From assembly GCA_937915475.1 (NCBI GenBank), contig CALGIR010000262.1, forward strand, positions 1 through 20,988: a stretch of 20,988 nucleotides of DNA, read 5' to 3'. The position numbers and the translations under genes are program-made. Under the pieces are notes generated by a model that did not search any database, was not told the DNA's origin, and saw only the letters and a list, made by a program, of their open reading frames with translations. The DNA is from an uncultured Bacteroidales bacterium. Lineage in GTDB: Bacteria > Bacteroidota > Bacteroidia > Bacteroidales > Tenuifilaceae. Position 1 is the stretch's first letter, and each line of letters begins with the position of its first letter. Shown one piece after another: positions 7,192-15,656 of this stretch.

Positions 7192-8220
7192 ATGAAGAGA
7201 AAATTCCTTTTTTTACTTTTAGCCGTTTTTGGTGCTGTTGCTTTTTGTTCATGTGAAGAAGAAGTTGATGAGAGAGAATCTGATGAACTCTTAAGATTGC
7301 AAGCTTATATGAGCATTCATTATCCTGATGCTAGACCTACCGAGTCGGGTTTGTACGTCATCATTGTTCAAGAAGGTACTGGGGCAACACCTAGTAATAG
7401 TGATTTTTTGCTTTTCGAATACACGGGTCAAAACTTGGACGACTACGTTTTCGAAACAACCAATAAAGCCACTGCAAAACTTTACGATATTTACTCCCCA
7501 CAGATTCACTATTCCGCTAAATATATCCAGTATAACCTTTCGGTACCAACTATCATTAAGGGATTAGAGGAAGGCTTTTCGCACCTAAAAGAGGGAGGAG
7601 TTGCAAAGCTTATTATGCCATCAAAGTTAGCGTATGGTAATACGCGCCATCAAGGTTTATTACCCTATACTTCGGTTATTTTTGATATTAAACTTAACAA
7701 AGTAGTTGCTAAACCTGAAGAATACGAGCAGCAGTTAATTGAAGAATATATCAGCGAGAACTATCCTGATTTAGTCATTGAAGACGCTTTGGTTGATGGA
7801 ATATATATCCTCGAAAGTACTCTAAGTGATGGGTTTGAGATAGAATTACCAGACAGCATTGGACATGAAGATGTAGTTAAACTGTACTATACTGGAACCT
7901 TTTTTGATGATTGGGTTTTCGACACCAATGTAATTAAGATTGCCAAAGAGAATGATATTTACGATTCAAACAGAGACTATACCCCTATTAGCGTTACAGT
8001 TGACACTAGTGATACTGATGGTTCATCAACCCATATTAAAGGCTTCTCATTAGCCTTGAAAAACCTACAAACCTCAACTGATGCAAAAATTATCATCCCT
8101 AGTGAATTTGCTTATGGCAAAAACGGTTCATCAGTAATAAATCCTTACACTCCATTAATCTTTGATTTAAAGATTCTAACAAAAACTTCTCTTGAAGATG
8201 AAGGTGAAAGTGTAGAGTGA
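7192..8220 (+). CDS. FKBP-type PPIase lipoprotein 4 (two domains)
   Basis: The signal peptide ends in AFCSC with Cys21 as the likely lipid site, followed by the strongly acidic EEEVDERESDE, a surface-export-like signal. Of 342 residues, the first FKBP domain (about 68-170) has FEYTGQNLDDYVFETT, IIKGLEEGFSHLKEGG, MPSKLAYGN and YTSVIFDIKL. The second (about 222-332) has LYYTGTFFDDWVFDTN, HIKGFSLALKNL, IPSEFAYGKNG and YTPLIFDLKIL. Both keep the AYG segment, and the second keeps the F-D pair. Each has an insertion after the F-(D/E)-T element; the one in domain 2 (NVIKIAKENDIYDSN) is similar to that in domain 1 of the preceding protein. It is the last gene of the run and meets the methyltransferase gene tail to tail. 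Confidence 0.83.
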   Translation: MKRKFLFLLLAVFGAVAFCSCEEEVDERESDELLRLQAYMSIHYPDARPTESGLYVIIVQEGTGATPSNSDFLLFEYTGQNLDDYVFETTNKATAKLYDIYSPQIHYSAKYIQYNLSVPTIIKGLEEGFSHLKEGGVAKLIMPSKLAYGNTRHQGLLPYTSVIFDIKLNKVVAKPEEYEQQLIEEYISENYPDLVIEDALVDGIYILESTLSDGFEIELPDSIGHEDVVKLYYTGTFFDDWVFDTNVIKIAKENDIYDSNRDYTPISVTVDTSDTDGSSTHIKGFSLALKNLQTSTDAKIIIPSEFAYGKNGSSVINPYTPLIFDLKILTKTSLEDEGESVE

Positions 8221-8249
8221 TAATCATCAAAACAATTAGTTATTGCTTA

Positions 8250-8957
8250 CTATGATACATATATTCCAAAAATGCTCGGTCGCTTATGCAGATCGGGCAT
8301 ATTCTTTTTCCATTCCTTTACACTCTGAGTAAGAACAAGTTCGGTCGGGAGAGTTAAATCACATGAAATATGGAGTAATGTTTCGGGTTTAAGCGTAGAC
8401 AATAAACTACTTAAAAGATGATTATTCCGATAAGGAGTCTCAATAAATAGCTGCGTCTGGTTCTCTTCCCGTGAGCGCTGCTCAAGTTGAGCTATTCGGC
8501 GTTCACGCTCTTTGGTTTTAATAGGCAGATAGCCCACAAAAGCAAAGTTTTGCCCATTAAATCCACTTGCCATAAGAGCCATCACTATACTGCTTGGCCC
8601 AACTAGCGGAACAACCTGAACTCCATTCTTATGAGCAAGCGCAACTAACAATGCGCCTGGGTCGGCAACAGCGGGAACCCCAGCTTCAGACATCAAACCA
8701 ACCGATAACCCATCCAGCAATGGCAATAGCAATTTGTGAACATCCTGCTGCATTGTGTGTTCATTCAACAGTTCAAAATGAAGGTCGCTAATGGGAACAG
8801 GCATTTCTAAGCGCGATAAATACCGTCTTGCAGTTCTTACATCTTCAACCACAAAGTGTCTCGTATCCCGAGTAATTTGCGAAACGTACAGGGGAATAAC
8901 ATCTTGCCATTTATCGCTCCCTAGCGTGGTGGGAATGAGGTAAAGTGTACCAGTCAT
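8250..8957 (-). CDS. Short RsmI-like SAM-dependent methyltransferase
   Basis: This protein belongs to the tetrapyrrole methylase fold that includes RsmI, which 2'-O-methylates C1402 of 16S rRNA. Family marks are GTLYLIPTTLG at the N-terminus, LMSEAGVPAVADPGALLV at about 90-107 (the SAM and dimer region), VVPLVGPSSIVMALMASGF at about 115-133, and FVGYLP. At 235 residues it lacks the C-terminal extension of the usual ~280-residue RsmI. Bacteroidota commonly carry such a short paralogue in addition to RsmI, so the target may differ and the rsmI symbol is not applied. It stands alone on the minus strand between two plus-strand groups. Confidence 0.85.
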   Translation of the reverse strand: MTGTLYLIPTTLGSDKWQDVIPLYVSQITRDTRHFVVEDVRTARRYLSRLEMPVPISDLHFELLNEHTMQQDVHKLLLPLLDGLSVGLMSEAGVPAVADPGALLVALAHKNGVQVVPLVGPSSIVMALMASGFNGQNFAFVGYLPIKTKERERRIAQLEQRSREENQTQLFIETPYRNNHLLSSLLSTLKPETLLHISCDLTLPTELVLTQSVKEWKKNMPDLHKRPSIFGIYVS

Positions 8958-8987
8958 TTTTTTGCTAAAGATAAAAAAGTTAAGTGC

Positions 8988-8995
8988 TATATTTG
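8988..8995 (+). promoter_or_regulatory. -7 box upstream of the transporter gene
   Basis: TATATTTG is a perfect TAnnTTTG box 20 bases before the ATG at 9016. A TTTG at 8961-8964 lies 23 bases further upstream, somewhat too far for the consensus. Confidence 0.45.
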
Positions 8996-9015
8996 AAAAA
9001 ATAATTTAAAGTTCA

Positions 9016-9930
9016 ATGAAATCAATTAAGAATATCCTCCTTAATCGGAACGCAATACTTGTTTTGGCGGTAATTGCAGGACTTATCTTTGGCGATTATG
9101 CTCCGCTTATTAAGGATTACAACATTTACATACTGGGCATAACAATGACTTTCTCAATGACCGGCCTAAATTTACTCCTGCTTAACAATCCAAAAAAGAT
9201 TGGCAAAACACTAATGATGGGTTTTGTTTTAAACTACCTAGTATTTGGAGCGGTTTTATTGCCCATTGCTTGGTGGTTAATGCCCAGCAAAAAACTTTTT
9301 TACGGTTTTGTAGTAATTGTTGCAGCCCCACCTGGTGTTGCAATTATCCCTTTTTCATATATACTTAAAGGGAAGGTCGATTATGCTATTATAGCCCTAA
9401 CAGGGGCTTTTGCGGCATCCATTGTTGTTGCACCGTTACTTGTTGGTGTTTTGGCACAAAACGAGGGTATAAAACCATACAACCTATTTATAACCATGGT
9501 ACAACTTGTGTTAATCCCATTACTACTTGCCCAAATCTTAAGGATAAAAGCCATTTTCCCATTTGTACAAAAAATTAGAGGGAAAGTTGTTGACTGGGGA
9601 TTTGCACTACTCATTTTTGTTGCTGTGGGCGTTAATCGCGAAGCTTTTTTTACCAATCCTAAAGTTCTTTTGCCAGTGGTAATTACCATTGTTATTGGTA
9701 CTTTTGGATTAGGCTTTGTTTACAGCAGAGTTGCTAAACGCTTAAAAATATCACCCGAACTAACCATCACACAGCAAATGCTCTCTACCATAAAAAGCTC
9801 GGGCTTCTCTGTATTTACGGCACTTACACTTTTTGGTAAAGAGGCTGCAATACCATCAGCAATCCTAGCAGTTGTAGTGTTAATGTACCTTATTTTTCTA
9901 TCTTTGAAAACCAGTAGTAGCAAGCCATAG
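9016..9930 (+). CDS. SBF/BASS-like membrane transporter
   Basis: The 304-residue protein is very hydrophobic, with about nine to ten membrane helices. The central segment AAPPGVAIIPFSYILKGKVD followed by an ALTGAFAASIVVAPLLV helix resembles the crossover region of the bile acid:sodium symporter (SBF/BASS) fold, where a conserved P-G and a K-G-D-like turn shape the substrate site. A second semi-conserved region is TIKSSGFSVFTALTLFGKEAAIPSAIL. Members move organic anions or small metabolites with Na+; the substrate here is unknown. It starts a plus-strand group with short gaps (29 bases to the next gene). An auxin-efflux-carrier-like or CPA-type fold is the main alternative. Confidence 0.65.
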   Translation: MKSIKNILLNRNAILVLAVIAGLIFGDYAPLIKDYNIYILGITMTFSMTGLNLLLLNNPKKIGKTLMMGFVLNYLVFGAVLLPIAWWLMPSKKLFYGFVVIVAAPPGVAIIPFSYILKGKVDYAIIALTGAFAASIVVAPLLVGVLAQNEGIKPYNLFITMVQLVLIPLLLAQILRIKAIFPFVQKIRGKVVDWGFALLIFVAVGVNREAFFTNPKVLLPVVITIVIGTFGLGFVYSRVAKRLKISPELTITQQMLSTIKSSGFSVFTALTLFGKEAAIPSAILAVVVLMYLIFLSLKTSSSKP

Positions 9931-9959
9931 TTTAACTAAAACTACATCAACATTTTAAA

Positions 9960-10721
9960 GTGAAACTTACTTTTCTTGGAACCGGAACCTCACAGGGCGT
10001 ACCTGTTATTGCTTGTAACTGCCCAGTTTGCCTGTCGAACGATATACACGACAAACGGCTTAGGACGTCCGTGCTTATTGAGCATAATAAAACCTCTATA
10101 CTTGTTGATGCTGGTCCCGACTTTAGGCAGCAAATGCTGAGCGCCAAAGTTAAAAACCTCGATTCAATTCTTTTAACCCACGAACATCGCGACCATATTG
10201 CGGGTATTGATGATGTTAGAGCCTTTAATTTTGTTAATAAGCGGCCAATGGACATATGGGCAGAGGAACGTGTTCAGAAGGCTCTGCAAACCGAATTTCC
10301 TTACATATTTGCTAAAAACAAATACCCCGGGACACCAGAAGTTACGTTTCATAGCATTAATGGACTACCCTTTTCAATAAATGATCTAAAGATTATCCCC
10401 ATTAGGGCATTCCATTTTAAAATGCCCGTATATGGCTTTAGGATTGATAATCTGACCTACTTAACCGATGCCAACTTTATACCCGATGAAGAAAAGGAGA
10501 AAATGGTTGGCACTCAGTATCTTGTTATTAATGCCCTAAGAAAACAGAAACATATCTCGCATTTCTCACTACCCGAAGCACTTAAGCTAATTTCTGAGCT
10601 AAGCCCCCGTAAAGCATTCATTACGCACATAAGCCACCAAATGGGGCTATATAAAGATGTTCAAAAAGAATTGCCAGAGAATGTTTTCCTTGCATACGAT
10701 GGGCTTTCGATTAACTTATAA
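9960..10721 (+). CDS. PhnP-like metallo-beta-lactamase-fold hydrolase
   Basis: The 253-residue protein opens with MKLTFLGTGTSQGVPVIACN, has a CNCPVC cysteine cluster near 20-25 (structural zinc in PhnP), VDAGPDFRQQML, and the metal-binding THEHRDHIAGID motif near 75-86. It continues with YLTDANFIPDEE and ends with FITHISHQMG, which supplies the last His ligands. This matches the PhnP-like subgroup, which includes phosphoribosyl cyclic phosphodiesterases. No phosphonate C-P lyase genes are near, so a phosphonate role is not implied; a general cyclic phosphate diesterase is a fair guess. The start is GTG: the first strand of the fold begins there and no ATG lies nearby. Confidence 0.85.
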   Translation: MKLTFLGTGTSQGVPVIACNCPVCLSNDIHDKRLRTSVLIEHNKTSILVDAGPDFRQQMLSAKVKNLDSILLTHEHRDHIAGIDDVRAFNFVNKRPMDIWAEERVQKALQTEFPYIFAKNKYPGTPEVTFHSINGLPFSINDLKIIPIRAFHFKMPVYGFRIDNLTYLTDANFIPDEEKEKMVGTQYLVINALRKQKHISHFSLPEALKLISELSPRKAFITHISHQMGLYKDVQKELPENVFLAYDGLSINL

Positions 10722-10743
10722 CCTCTAAACTGTTAATTATAAA

Positions 10744-11844
10744 ATGGATATATTTTCTAAACCCACATTACTTTTAAATGAGACGACTTGCAGAGCAAAT
10801 ATTGAATTCATGTCGGCTAAAGCGCTTAAACTTGGGATAGGGCTCCGCCCCCATTTTAAAACACACCAAAGCATTGAGGTTGGTAGATGGTTTAGAGATA
10901 ATGGAATAGGAAAAATAGCCGTTTCGTCAGTCCCCATGGCTCAATACTTTGCATCGGATGGCTGGAACGACATAACCGTTGCATTTCCTTATGTCGATCA
11001 ACAAGCGGATGAGGTAAATGCACTAGCCAAAAGCATTAATCTTCAGGTTTTAGTTTCATCGCTTGGTAACGCTAAGCTCCTCAGTAAAAGCATGAAAAAC
11101 AGAGTTGATGTTTATATTGAGATTGATGCGGGGCAATACAGGTCAGGGCTGCAAGTGGAAGATTTTGGGACAATTGATAAAACTATCGAAGTAATCTTAT
11201 CAAACCCAAACACCAATTTTCGTGGCTTTTTAAGCCATGCTGGTCATTCGTACAATAATCACCTAAACAAAATTGCACAGATTAACACTGAGGTCACAAG
11301 CAAACTCAATCAGCTAAAAAACAGCTACATAAAACAATTCCCTAGCCTTAAAATATCCTATGGGGATACTCCAACAAGTTGGACCTGTGAGCAGTTTGAT
11401 GGAATTGATGAGTTACGACCCGGTAACTATACTTTTTTCGATATGCAACAGGCCTCAAACGGAATTTGCTCTACAAGAAATATTGCAATAGCCTTGGTTT
11501 GCCCTGTGGTTGCGGTTTACCCCGAACGCTCTCGGGCAATTATTTGGGGAGGTGCGGTTCACCTAACAAAAGATTTCTATACCGATAATGATGGCAATAG
11601 GTCATTTGGTGCAGTTTGCAAGCTTAACCCCGATTATACTTGGGCAAAGCCCATTGAGGGGATGTATCTCGAATCAATATCGCAAGAGCATGGAGTGGTG
11701 AGAACCAAAAATTGCAAAGCAATTAAGTCTCTAAAAGAAGGGGATTTAATTGCAGTGCTTCCACCCCACTCTTGCCTTACCGCCGATAAAATGGGCAAAT
11801 TTTGGGTACAGGGAAAAGGATTTGTTCCAATGATGAAGTCTTGA
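10744..11844 (+). CDS. D-threonine aldolase / D-serine dehydratase-like PLP enzyme
   Basis: The 366-residue protein has the fold-type III (alanine racemase-like) barrel. The PLP Lys is in RPHFKTHQ near residue 37, followed by VYIEIDAGQYRSG, FLSHAGHSY, ELRPGNYTFFD and the C-terminal beta domain (AIIWGGAVHLTKD, QEHGVV). The metal site near the C-terminus reads PPHSCLTAD, with His342 and Cys344. In this family His-x-Cys is the Zn site of eukaryotic D-serine dehydratases (yeast Dsd1p, chicken DSD), while the studied D-threonine aldolase of Alcaligenes uses His-x-Asp. Substrates are therefore 3-hydroxy-D-amino acids, with D-serine deamination somewhat favoured. It sits between the PhnP-like and TatD-like genes, with 22- and 14-base gaps. 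Confidence 0.85.
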   Translation: MDIFSKPTLLLNETTCRANIEFMSAKALKLGIGLRPHFKTHQSIEVGRWFRDNGIGKIAVSSVPMAQYFASDGWNDITVAFPYVDQQADEVNALAKSINLQVLVSSLGNAKLLSKSMKNRVDVYIEIDAGQYRSGLQVEDFGTIDKTIEVILSNPNTNFRGFLSHAGHSYNNHLNKIAQINTEVTSKLNQLKNSYIKQFPSLKISYGDTPTSWTCEQFDGIDELRPGNYTFFDMQQASNGICSTRNIAIALVCPVVAVYPERSRAIIWGGAVHLTKDFYTDNDGNRSFGAVCKLNPDYTWAKPIEGMYLESISQEHGVVRTKNCKAIKSLKEGDLIAVLPPHSCLTADKMGKFWVQGKGFVPMMKS

Positions 11845-11858
11845 AAATCTTAAATCAA

Positions 11859-12536
11859 ATGCTATTAGTCGATTTTCATACCCATTCAGCAACCAGCAAT
11901 AACAGCAAAATTATAGCCGTTAAAAACCTTGACTTGGAGCAAGTAAACCAACCAGAACCCCATGGCTTTTACACCATTGGGTTACATCCATGGGAAAGCA
12001 ATAGGTTAAACCTGCAAGCTTTTATTGGGAAAATCCAAAGGTATATGGAGTTGGACTCAGTAATTGGACTGGGTGAGGTTGGGCTAGATAAACTTCGAGG
12101 GGCCAGTATGGAAATTCAAAGAGAAAATCTTGTCCAACAAGTATTCTTGGCTTATAAAATGCAAAAACCAATTGTTATTCACTGTGTTAGGGCTTGGGAT
12201 GAACTACTTGAGGTAAGAAAATCATTCTCAGACCAAATCCCATGGGCAATTCATGGGTTTAATGGGAGTTTACAATTAGGCGAGCAACTTATTAACGCGG
12301 GTTTCTATCTTTCTGTTGGGGTTACTTTGCTAAGAAGCAACTCTAAAATTAGAGCAACCTTAGGCAAACTTCCTCTCGATAGATTATTTTTTGAGACAGA
12401 CGATTCAGACATCAGCATCGAAACCATTTATAACGAGGGTTCAAATCTTCGTAAACAGAGCGTAAGCACGATTGCTGAACAGCTATATGCAAACTTTATC
12501 TCATTCTTTGGTAAGCAGATTTTAAGAACTACTTAA
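11859..12536 (+). CDS. TatD-family metal-dependent hydrolase
   Basis: The 225-residue product carries the amidohydrolase metal motifs of TatD: VDFHTHS at the N-terminus, IGLGEVGLDK near 68 (Glu ligand), IVIHCVRAWDELL near 105, WAIHGFNGS near 128 and FFETDDSD near 176 (final Asp). TatD proteins are 3'-5' exonucleases or related deoxyribonucleases. This one is shorter than the usual ~255 residues. The frame is open to 11802, but that would overlap the upstream gene by 43 bases with non-homologous sequence, so the ATG at 11859 directly before LLVDFHTH is preferred. Its stop overlaps the YjbQ stop tail to tail by 4 bases, leaving no room for a terminator. Confidence 0.85.
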   Translation: MLLVDFHTHSATSNNSKIIAVKNLDLEQVNQPEPHGFYTIGLHPWESNRLNLQAFIGKIQRYMELDSVIGLGEVGLDKLRGASMEIQRENLVQQVFLAYKMQKPIVIHCVRAWDELLEVRKSFSDQIPWAIHGFNGSLQLGEQLINAGFYLSVGVTLLRSNSKIRATLGKLPLDRLFFETDDSDISIETIYNEGSNLRKQSVSTIAEQLYANFISFFGKQILRTT

Positions 12537-12949
12537 TTTCCAATAATCTTAACCAGTACCCGCTTCCTTCTCTTTCCATCGAACTCACCATAAAATATTT
12601 GCTCCCAAGGGCCAAAGTCAAGTTTCCCCTCAGTAATTGCTACAACCACCTCGCGGCCCATTATGGAACGCTTTAAATGCCCATCGGCATTATCCTCATA
12701 AGTGTTGTGCTTGTATTGCGAGTAGGGCTTTTCGGGGGCTAGCTTCTCAAGCCACACCTCAAAATCGTGATGAAGCCCCGATTCATCATCGTTTATAAAA
12801 ACACTGGCAGTAATGTGCATTGCATTTACCAGTACCAATCCCTCTTTCACTCCACTTTCAAGCAAGCACTGCTCAACATCAGGGGTTATATTGATAAATT
12901 CCCTCCTCTTTTTTATATCAAACCAAAGCTCTTTGCGGTAACTTTTCAT
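12533..12949 (-). CDS. yjbQ: YjbQ/UPF0047 family protein
   Basis: The 138-residue protein has the full signature of the family: HITASVFINDDESGLHHDFE, the YKHNTYEDNADGHLKRSIMG block with the metal-binding His residues, and AITEGKLDFGPWEQIFYGEFDG. E. coli YjbQ has weak thiamine phosphate synthase activity, and some databases name the family secondary thiamine-phosphate synthase; the physiological role is not settled. No thiamine genes are nearby. It is a single minus-strand gene whose end overlaps the TatD gene. Confidence 0.9.
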   Translation of the reverse strand: MKSYRKELWFDIKKRREFINITPDVEQCLLESGVKEGLVLVNAMHITASVFINDDESGLHHDFEVWLEKLAPEKPYSQYKHNTYEDNADGHLKRSIMGREVVVAITEGKLDFGPWEQIFYGEFDGKRRKRVLVKIIGN

Positions 12950-13028
12950 CCGTACAAAAGTTTATATTATTAATTACAAACAAGTTACATTTTAGCTCTA
13001 TGACTTACCTCAATGCAATAAAAACCTC

Positions 13029-14771
13029 TTAAAGGCCCATCTCTTTGATTATTTCCTCAATTTTATCGTCAAACTGCTTATTGATAGAATCAAAATCTGA
13101 TGCCTTTTTTAGTTGTCCCTTAACCCCAAAATAGAATTTTATCTTGGGCTCAGTTCCCGAGGGTCTCACCGATACTCGGGTGCCATCCTCAGTAATTAGC
13201 TGAATAACATTAGACTTAGGTAACTTTATTGGTGATATTTTACCATCTATAAGATTTTTGGTCTGCTGATGCGAATAATCGTGTACCAGCATAACCCTTG
13301 AACCGCCTAAAGACTTTGGAGGATTATTCTGAAAGCCAACCATCATTGCCTTAATGGCATCGGCACCCTCTTTCCCTTTTTTGGTAATTGAGATAAGGTC
13401 TTCTTTATAAAATCCAAAACGCACATATATTTCAACAAGTAATTGGTAAAGAGTCTTGCCCTGCTCCTTAGCCCAAGCCGAAATCTCCGAGAACATTGCG
13501 CAGGATAAAATTGCATCCTTGTCCCTAGCAAATGTACCAACCAAATAACCATAGCTCTCTTCGCCCCCAGCAATAAAGGTTTTCTGTCCCTCTAATTCCC
13601 TTATTACCTCTGCTATATACTTAAAACCAGTTAATACCTCAAAACATTCAACACCGTGTGCTTTGGCAATATCTGCAAGCAAATCGGAGGTAACAATCGT
13701 TTTAACAATATACTCGCTACCTTTCAGCTTACCTTTCTCTTTCCACTTGGTTAAAACGTAATAAATCAACAGCGATGCCGCTTGATTCCCATTAAGAAGC
13801 GTGAAGTTTCCCTCTAAATCCTTAACGCCTATCCCTACCCTGTCGCCATCGGGATCGGTTGCCATAACTATATCAGCATCAATCTTCTTTGCCTTAGCAA
13901 GAGCTAATTTAAGGGCAGCGGGATCCTCTGGGTTAGGTGATTTTACAGTAGGAAAATTACCATCAACAATATTTTGCTTCGGAACGGTGTGAACCCTTTC
14001 AAATCCGAACTTACGCAAAGCTTTTGGTACCAATTTAACCCCTGCTCCATGTATTGGAGTATAAACTATCTTTAAATCCTTGTGTTTTCTATTTATTTCG
14101 GGAGATAATGACAATGATGCCAGTGTATTTAAGTATATCTCGTCTATTTCTGAACCAATAACTTTAATCAAATTCTTATTTCCAACAAATTTGACTTCGC
14201 TTACGGATGAAATCTTTTTTACCTCCTGAATAATATTATTATCGTGGGGCGGAACAATCTGAGCACCATCATCCCAATAAACCTTATAGCCATTGTACTC
14301 TTTAGGGTTATGCGATGCCGTAATTACAATCCCACTTTGGCACTTAAACGTTCTTATGGCGAAGCTAAGCTGTGGAGTTGGCCTTAAGGCCTCAAAAAGG
14401 TAAACAAAAATACCATTGGCACTAAAGATATGGGCAGCAATTTCGGCAAACTTCATGCTGTTGTTCCGCGAGTCGAATGCAATTGCAACCCTAATTTCTG
14501 GAAGATTTTTGAATTCTTTTAAAAGATAATTTGCCAGCCCCTGAGTGGCACTTCCTATAGTATATCTATTTATCCTGTTAGTTCCTGGACCCATTATGCC
14601 CCTTAAACCACCCGTACCAAACTCCAAATCCTTGTAGAAAGCATCGATAACTCCCTTAGAATTATTCTTAATTAAATCCTTTACCTCTTTTCGGGTTTCC
14701 TTATCATACTCTGGCTTAAGCCATTCATTAGCCTTTGCTAATATTTTAGGATCAACTTGTGGTGTACTCAT
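13029..14771 (-). CDS. Phosphohexomutase (phosphoglucomutase/phosphomannomutase)
   Basis: Enzymes of this family interconvert hexose 1- and 6-phosphates through a phosphoserine. Motifs in order: FGTGGLRGIMGPG near 51-63, the phosphoserine loop TASHNPKEYNGYK near 152-164, the Mg loop ATDPDGDRVGIG near 303-314, the sugar-binding GGEESYGYL near 398-406, and the phosphate-binding RPSGTEPKIKFY near 533-544. The 580-residue length fits the long PGM2/PgcA-like form. It is the last gene of the sugar-nucleotide operon, 11 bases after rfbD, and would supply glucose 1-phosphate to RfbA. Which hexose it prefers cannot be read from sequence. Confidence 0.93.
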   Translation of the reverse strand: MSTPQVDPKILAKANEWLKPEYDKETRKEVKDLIKNNSKGVIDAFYKDLEFGTGGLRGIMGPGTNRINRYTIGSATQGLANYLLKEFKNLPEIRVAIAFDSRNNSMKFAEIAAHIFSANGIFVYLFEALRPTPQLSFAIRTFKCQSGIVITASHNPKEYNGYKVYWDDGAQIVPPHDNNIIQEVKKISSVSEVKFVGNKNLIKVIGSEIDEIYLNTLASLSLSPEINRKHKDLKIVYTPIHGAGVKLVPKALRKFGFERVHTVPKQNIVDGNFPTVKSPNPEDPAALKLALAKAKKIDADIVMATDPDGDRVGIGVKDLEGNFTLLNGNQAASLLIYYVLTKWKEKGKLKGSEYIVKTIVTSDLLADIAKAHGVECFEVLTGFKYIAEVIRELEGQKTFIAGGEESYGYLVGTFARDKDAILSCAMFSEISAWAKEQGKTLYQLLVEIYVRFGFYKEDLISITKKGKEGADAIKAMMVGFQNNPPKSLGGSRVMLVHDYSHQQTKNLIDGKISPIKLPKSNVIQLITEDGTRVSVRPSGTEPKIKFYFGVKGQLKKASDFDSINKQFDDKIEEIIKEMGL

Positions 14772-14782
14772 GGCTATCTGTT

Positions 14783-15649
14783 TTAGTATTTATCTAATAA
14801 TGCTGAACTTAAGCATTCCCCTAGACTATCTCTCCAGTAAGGAATTATAAGCCCAAAGGTTTTCTTTATCTTTTGCTTATTAAGCACGCTATAATGAGGT
14901 CGTTTGGCCTTGGTCACAAACTCACTACTTAGCACAGGAGCAACCTCGCATTCTCTTCCCTTTATACTGAGTATTGCCTTGGCAAAATCGTACCAACTGC
15001 AAACCCCCTCGTTTGAGTAGTGAAAAATTTCGTTGTGAAAGACCTCGTTTGAGTACTTAATTATGTGAACTATGGCCAATGCTAAATCGTGCGCCCAAGT
15101 TGGCGATCCAATCTGATCGAAAACAACTTTTAGGCTACCATCATTGCTCTTTGTAAGTATTGTTTTCATAAAATTCTTTCCATAAGCAGAGTAAAGCCAA
15201 GCTGTTCTAATCACCATTCCTATGCCCGATGATATGGCATACTCCTCTCCTTTCAATTTTGAACTTCCATAAATTGAATTGGACGAAGTTTCATCATCCT
15301 CAGCATAAGGTTTGTACGACATGCCATTGAACACATAGTCGGTTGAGATATGAATTAACTTTGCATTAACGGCACTGGCAGCCTTTACAATATAATTAAC
15401 CGCTTCGGCATTAACCCTATAGGCCATTTCGTGCTCTACTTCGGCATTATCAACAGCGGTATAGGCTGCTGCGTTAACTATAAACTTTGGCTTTAGCCTA
15501 CCTATAAATTCAGCCACCTCATCCTGCTTAGAGATATCAAGTTCGTCAATATCAACAAAGGTAAAATGCAGATCGTTGAATTGGGCAGAGATTGCCTTTA
15601 GCTCAGAACCAAGCTGTCCATTTGCACCTATCACCAAAATGTTTATCAT
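14783..15649 (-). CDS. rfbD: dTDP-4-dehydrorhamnose reductase
   Basis: RfbD reduces dTDP-4-dehydro-L-rhamnose to dTDP-L-rhamnose with NAD(P)H. The 288-residue SDR protein shows INILVIGANGQLGSEL with the nucleotide-binding GxxGxxG at the N-terminus, VNAAAYTAVDNAE, the HISTDYVFNG strand with the catalytic Thr, YGSSKLKGE with the YxxxK pair, and SPTWAHDLA. The frame is open to 15679, which would overlap rfbC by 23 bases with 10 non-homologous residues, so the ATG at 15649, 7 bases after the rfbC stop, is preferred. Confidence 0.93.
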   Translation of the reverse strand: MINILVIGANGQLGSELKAISAQFNDLHFTFVDIDELDISKQDEVAEFIGRLKPKFIVNAAAYTAVDNAEVEHEMAYRVNAEAVNYIVKAASAVNAKLIHISTDYVFNGMSYKPYAEDDETSSNSIYGSSKLKGEEYAISSGIGMVIRTAWLYSAYGKNFMKTILTKSNDGSLKVVFDQIGSPTWAHDLALAIVHIIKYSNEVFHNEIFHYSNEGVCSWYDFAKAILSIKGRECEVAPVLSSEFVTKAKRPHYSVLNKQKIKKTFGLIIPYWRDSLGECLSSALLDKY

Positions 15650-15656
15650 ATCTGGA

